A stretch of DNA of 64,000 nucleotides from Nemania diffusa (taxonomy: Eukaryota > Ascomycota > Sordariomycetes > Xylariales > Xylariaceae), in the NCBI GenBank assembly GCA_038501195.1, contig JBBPUQ010000004.1:1302001-1366000 (forward strand), in the 5' to 3' direction. How positions within the stretch are numbered: position 1 is the stretch's first letter; each line of letters begins with the position of its first letter. Below the pieces are notes generated by a model. That model was given only the letters and a program-made list of their open reading frames with translations, was not told where the DNA came from and did not search any database. Positions 60,042-64,000 of the stretch are shown piece by piece. Both the position numbers and the translations under genes were made by a program.

Positions 60042-60409
60042 GGAGGGAAATTCACGAATAATGAATGAACGCTTTGACTCCTGAGGGTTAAGCGCTGTAG
60101 ATAGCGAAACAGCAGATAGTATATAGTTAGGATTGTGATTAAAAAACATATCTTCGCAAAATCAGAGGAAAGCCACTCAAGGTCCCCTTACATCGTTTTT
60201 TTCTAACTATACGTGAACAAGTATTAGCTCGGCAGTAACTTTATTATATTTCTGCTATTTACTATGAGGATTAAATGATTATTAGACATTGTATTATTAC
60301 TTTTCAGTATACTATTGATATATGTTATACAAGACTATTGCACATAAATTTATAACCGCGCCTTAATCCCTACACATGTACATTTTGTGCTAAACCCGTC
60401 ATAGCAGGC
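60042..60409. other. AT-rich spacer between convergent genes
   Basis: 368 bases serving as 3' regions for aglC (+) and the TMEM135-like gene (-). No gene seen. Confidence 0.65.
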
Positions 60410-62137
60410 TTACGACTCTAGGACAGATCCTAAGACACTCCCCAGCACGCCACGGACCCTATTCCGGTTCTCGCGGACGCAAGTAAACACAACAGCCGTG
60501 CTAAACGCGAAGACAAACGTCTCCCGCCACTGCTTGTCGAGCGCATACCGCCTCGGGAACAGCGTAGCGAGCGCCCTCGGCGCCACAAACAGCGCCATGT
60601 CCTTCCGCCGCGCCGCCGCCTCGAAGAAGATGCTCCACCCGCACAAGAAGCAGCCGCAGCCCACGCACACGCCGCCGTCGATGGCCTGGCGGGCCGCCGC
60701 GTCCCTCCCGAGGAGGCGGGGCCCGAGCCGCGTGCGCGCGAGACACACGCCGTAGTAGAACAGGGTGATGAACGCGGCAAGGAAGGAGGAGGAGCGCATG
60801 GCGGACTTGAGGGCACGGCGGAGGCCTTGGGGGTTCTTCCGCCGCGCGAGGAGGTTGAGGGGTAGGTACGTCGCCATGGACCACTTGAAGGACCGCACGA
60901 AGCGGGAGAGCGCGTGGTATTCGCAGCACGGCCCGCTGCCCATGTGCACGATCTCGCACGGGAAGGGGATGGTCGTGGCGGGGTCGCCCCATTCGAGGGG
61001 CCAGTGGTAGTCGGCGCACATGGATTGCAGGAGAGGCGCCTGACCCGTCTCCTCGCCGTAGCGCAGCGAGCCCTTGTGGCAGCGCCGGAGCGCCTCGATT
61101 AGCCGTGAGTCTACGGCTGCTGCGGAGCTGATCCATTTAGTGTAGGATGCAGGCAGGGCGGAGGGCGCGTAGAACCACGCCCACATGATGAGTGCGCACG
61201 AGGCGGCGAATATGGACGGGTCGGCCATTTTCGATGTGAGTGAATCGAGCTATGCGAGTTAGATATTGGATAAAATCAGGTTTGTGCTATACTAGTGTAG
61301 ATGTCACTCACCCACGACCAGCGGCCGGCAGCAACCCGGCGCTGCCGTCTCTGCGCCCATAGCTCACCCACTACCACGTCGACAGCTCTCGTGGCGGCAA
61401 ACAGGGTCAGATCAAGTGTTCGGCCCGCATATCGAACAGTTTCTTGTCTGTCGCCATCTATGGTTTTTGTTTCTGCGAATGTGTTGGTGTTCTTAGACTG
61501 GAGCAGCCGCAGGCTCAACCAGGCGGCAATGAATGAAGAGATCCATCTTGAAAGCCTGCAACTGCGTCAGACATGGTCCGAGACACGGGATGGAAGTTGC
61601 ATCATAGCATAAGCAGCAGTAATATGTGGCTTGAGGCTTGCAGTTTGAGCAGTGATTGACCTTACCTTCGCCTAGCAACACCCGACAGTCGGACTTTTAA
61701 ACGGTTTATCAGTCTTCTGCCAAGTATCTGAACTCTATATCAGTCTCTAGCCCTAACCACAAAGCATAATAGTTTCTGAAAAAAAAAAGAAGAAGAAATA
61801 TCTGACATACGTCCAAGAGCGTCGTGCCGCCCACCAGTGCGGCGCAAAAGGTTGGGAATCTCTGAGGGTCGAGTCCGCTACAGAGGATATGACGCAAGGA
61901 TGTAGCGAACGAATTTTGGGGTTGGGCTCCGTCTTTGGAGCTGCCCTTATGCAGATCCTTAGCTCCTCTCCTCCACCGCGCCCCGTTGTGTAGAATCAGC
62001 GTCAGAACCCGAGGTGCGACAGCAGATGCATAGCCCAGAACGTAGGCCCTGAGAATAGGTCGTAGAAGTGGAGGGATGGTCTGGTCTAGCTTTACTTGGG
62101 CTCGGGGCCTTGTGAGAAGGTGGTTGGATGAGGTCAT
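60410..62137 (-). CDS. TMEM135-like multi-pass membrane protein
   Basis: Model complement(join(60410-61249, 61312-61555, 61666-61727, 61811-62137)), 490 residues. The 62 nt second exon (ILGRRLINRLKVRLSGVARR) is the only one found that links exon 1 (...FPTFCAALVGGTTLLD) to LSRWISSFIAAWLSLRLLQ in frame. Intron donors are GTATGT, GTAAGG and GTGAGT. Animal TMEM135 is linked to peroxisomes, mitochondria and lipid handling; the fungal relatives are uncharacterised. Family-like blocks: RPILRAYVLGYASAVAPRVL, RYAGRTLDLTLFAATRAVD, IMWAWFYAPSALPASYTKWI, IEALRR, TGQAPLLQSMCADY, WPLEWGDP, PCEIVHMGSGPCCEYHAL. The Cys-rich GGVCVGCGCFLCGWSIFFE segment near residue 410 lies in or beside a predicted membrane span. 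A long GC-rich patch covers most of the last exon. Confidence 0.85.
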
Positions 62138-64000
62138 TTGTAATTCGGCTGCAGTAGTAAAGATAATGACGATGGTGATAGTGCTGGTGGTGGTGGTAGT
62201 GGTGATGACGATGACGATGGCACGCGCTTCTTGACGCGTACTATCCAGCGAGGTAGTTCAATTGTAGGTAGGATTGATGTACAGTGCTGTACGTATCTAT
62301 ATAAAGGGAAGCCTGAATGGCTAACCTATCCCACGGGATATAATTCTACTACCTACCTAGGTATGCCATCCGCTCCAAACCTCGGCCCTTTAGTGTACAG
62401 TAGCTGTTGTTAGCTTTTCTTTGGTAATGTTCGTTGTTTGGAGTATGGAGAGAGTATTCTATACATCGCTCTTTTGAGTTATAAAAGGGTGGGTCCCGAC
62501 AGGGTTAGGTACCTAAGTTACACGATCGATCGATGGCTTAAAAGCTTCCTATTCTTTTTCCGAATTATAGACATGCCTTGGCTAGCCTACATATTACCGT
62601 GCAATGATGGCTTTTCTGAAGAAGTAGATAGAGTATATTTGCATTTTCCCTGATGACTAACTAGCCTTATATATCTAGATACAGACCTCTCCACCCTTAT
62701 GTACAGTTCAGTTTACAGTGCAAGGGTTACCTAAAACATTGAAGAATATTAAACATTTAGCTTGTAACTATGTAGTGAGAATTCAAAGAGCCTCAACTTG
62801 GACTTTCACCTAATTAGAAAGTAGATGCATACCCAGCTGAAACCCAACTGCAGCGGCCTACGTGATCACGTAATCCGACAGCGGCTTGATTAAGGCCAAG
62901 AGAACTGTTGAAATCATAATGTATAAACAGGTGCCTCGACAAACGCAAACATCAACATTAGAGCATCTAATTCTAAGAGGAATTCAGGTTAGATTCCATT
63001 AGTACCGATGTGTGGGCAGTCTAGTCCAAATAGCATAGTACCCCGCGCCTAGACAAACACTCACCTTAGTACCGGTCACTAAATTGTGACCGGCGTTTCC
63101 AAAAGGAGAACAGTGAGTCTCAGGTATAATTTATTAGCAGGCTACCGGAACATCCCTATTCGCCTCGAGGTTTGCTACACTTATTACGTTGTAAAAATTG
63201 TTTTCAGAATAGGTACCTCATATACAATTACCGAGCCCTAAGATCACCGAGTATAAAGTGCTGGTAAAACCTATATGACCTCCTAGGTAACCTGGGTAGG
63301 TAGGGAGAAATATATGAGGTAGGGAGGGACTTATGTAACTCGAATTCTGTATGCAGAGTGCTTAAGACTCATGATAACGCAAGTTACTTATATAGGAGGT
63401 TCTCTGTAGTTATAGAAGAGCTCTTATAGAAGGTGTGCAGTACTCTGTACACCTAGAGTAGTAAAATGGACCCCTGGCTCTGGGGCTGAGAATTTCGAGA
63501 ATTTTGACATGTGATTATGCTGTAAGCCTCACCACCCACCTAACTGCTAACTGACTTGTAATAGTTACTATCAATTCCCCAATCCTAAATCCCATGAATA
63601 ACTCTTAATGAAGTTAATAGGCAACCCAACCCGGGCTGGAGTTCCTATATAATGGGGTGAAATAAATGTTCTCCGTGTCATCTATTAATGGGTTTAGATT
63701 AAATACAAGCAGTGATTGCAAAGTATCGAGGACTATAAATGTACTTCAATACACTTGAATATCCTGTTATTACTGGAATTCCCATATGAAGGGGCCCAAC
63801 CCAATTCTATTAATTCATCATAATCTAGATTGCTTCTATAAGCATAGAATATATATCAAAATTCACCTTATTAAGAAAGATAGATTGAACAGCATTGAGT
63901 AATTAAGGCGCTACAACGTTGAACTAGACATCTAAGCAACTAACAGTATATTACAAGCTAACACCGATTTGATTCGTTATTCATAAGTACGTATCTATAT
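62138..64000. other. Terminal spacer
   Basis: 1.86 kb upstream of the TMEM135-like gene. It starts with a triplet repeat and includes CCTACCTAGGTAT at about 62350 and CCTAGG/TAGGTAGG near 63285-63305. The last 500 bases are AT-rich. No gene seen. Confidence 0.55.
62165..62220 (+). repeat. GGT/GAT triplet-like repeat
   Basis: An imperfect run of GATGGTGAT, GGTGGTGGT and GATGACGAT units about 30 bases before the TMEM135-like start codon, on the opposite strand; probably in its promoter or 5' leader. Confidence 0.75.

Noticed and set aside
59076..60149. 357-codon minus-strand frame opposite aglC
   Set aside because: Antisense shadow of the GC-rich last aglC exon, with repetitive Arg/Val/Glu composition and no motif. 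The opposite strand has complete GH36 catalytic motifs.
60501..61136. 211-codon minus-strand frame overlapping the TMEM135-like exon
   Set aside because: Same strand but shifted frame, Arg/Pro-rich; the family-like blocks are all in the other frame.
1..64000. CRISPR arrays, prokaryotic operons, attachment sites
   Set aside because: The window is clearly eukaryotic nuclear DNA; no array of equal-length spacers or prokaryotic ribosome-binding pattern was seen.

Overview
The window is chromosomal DNA from a filamentous ascomycete (Pezizomycotina, probably a sordariomycete; species not determined). The evidence is the gene content (Sfi1, Rav1, Sen54, a CAP20/perilipin-like protein, a fungal DUF7918 protein, a fungal arrestin), short 50-110 bp GT-AG introns with CTAAC-type branch points, intron-containing nuclear tRNA-Leu genes, long non-coding spacers and AT-rich repeat relics. 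All spliced models were built by hand from GT/AG sites, branch points, reading frame and remembered family similarity. Every model closes in frame.

Layout. 0-11 kb: 3' end of cytoplasmic isoleucyl-tRNA synthetase, the spindle-pole-body centrin-binding protein Sfi1, and a seven-exon RAVE subunit Rav1, all on the + strand. 11-14 kb: an O6-alkylguanine-DNA alkyltransferase (+) and a secreted feruloyl esterase/CE1-like hydrolase (-). 15.5-18.4 kb: an unrecognised acidic protein carrying a duplicated ~85-residue module (-), probably with an 817 bp first intron. 18.4-25.2 kb: nearly 7 kb with no gene I can support. 25-30.3 kb: tRNA-splicing endonuclease subunit Sen54 (-), two tandem intron-containing tRNA-Leu genes (-) just upstream of it, and an arrestin-like protein (-). 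30.3-34 kb: non-coding, with an 810 bp inverted-repeat (foldback/MITE-like) element. 34-40 kb: a PPIL3-type cyclophilin, a DUF7918 protein and an orphan tail-anchored protein (+). 40.5-44.4 kb: a coiled-coil protein and a CAP20-like lipid-droplet protein (-). 46.9-52.7 kb: a membrane short-chain dehydrogenase and a ThrE/Prm10-type multi-pass transporter-like protein (-). 57.6-62.1 kb: a secreted GH36 alpha-galactosidase (+) convergent with a TMEM135-like membrane protein (-). The rest, to 64 kb, is non-coding.

The genes are mostly housekeeping (translation, tRNA splicing, vacuolar ATPase assembly, spindle pole duplication, protein folding, DNA repair). Two secreted plant-polysaccharide enzymes suggest life on plant material. 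I see no biosynthetic cluster, no CRISPR and no defence island. The most unusual items are the duplicated-module protein, the foldback element, a CCTAGGTAGG-like palindromic motif that recurs in the spacers, the orphan tail-anchored protein, and sharp GC-rich patches inside several genes.
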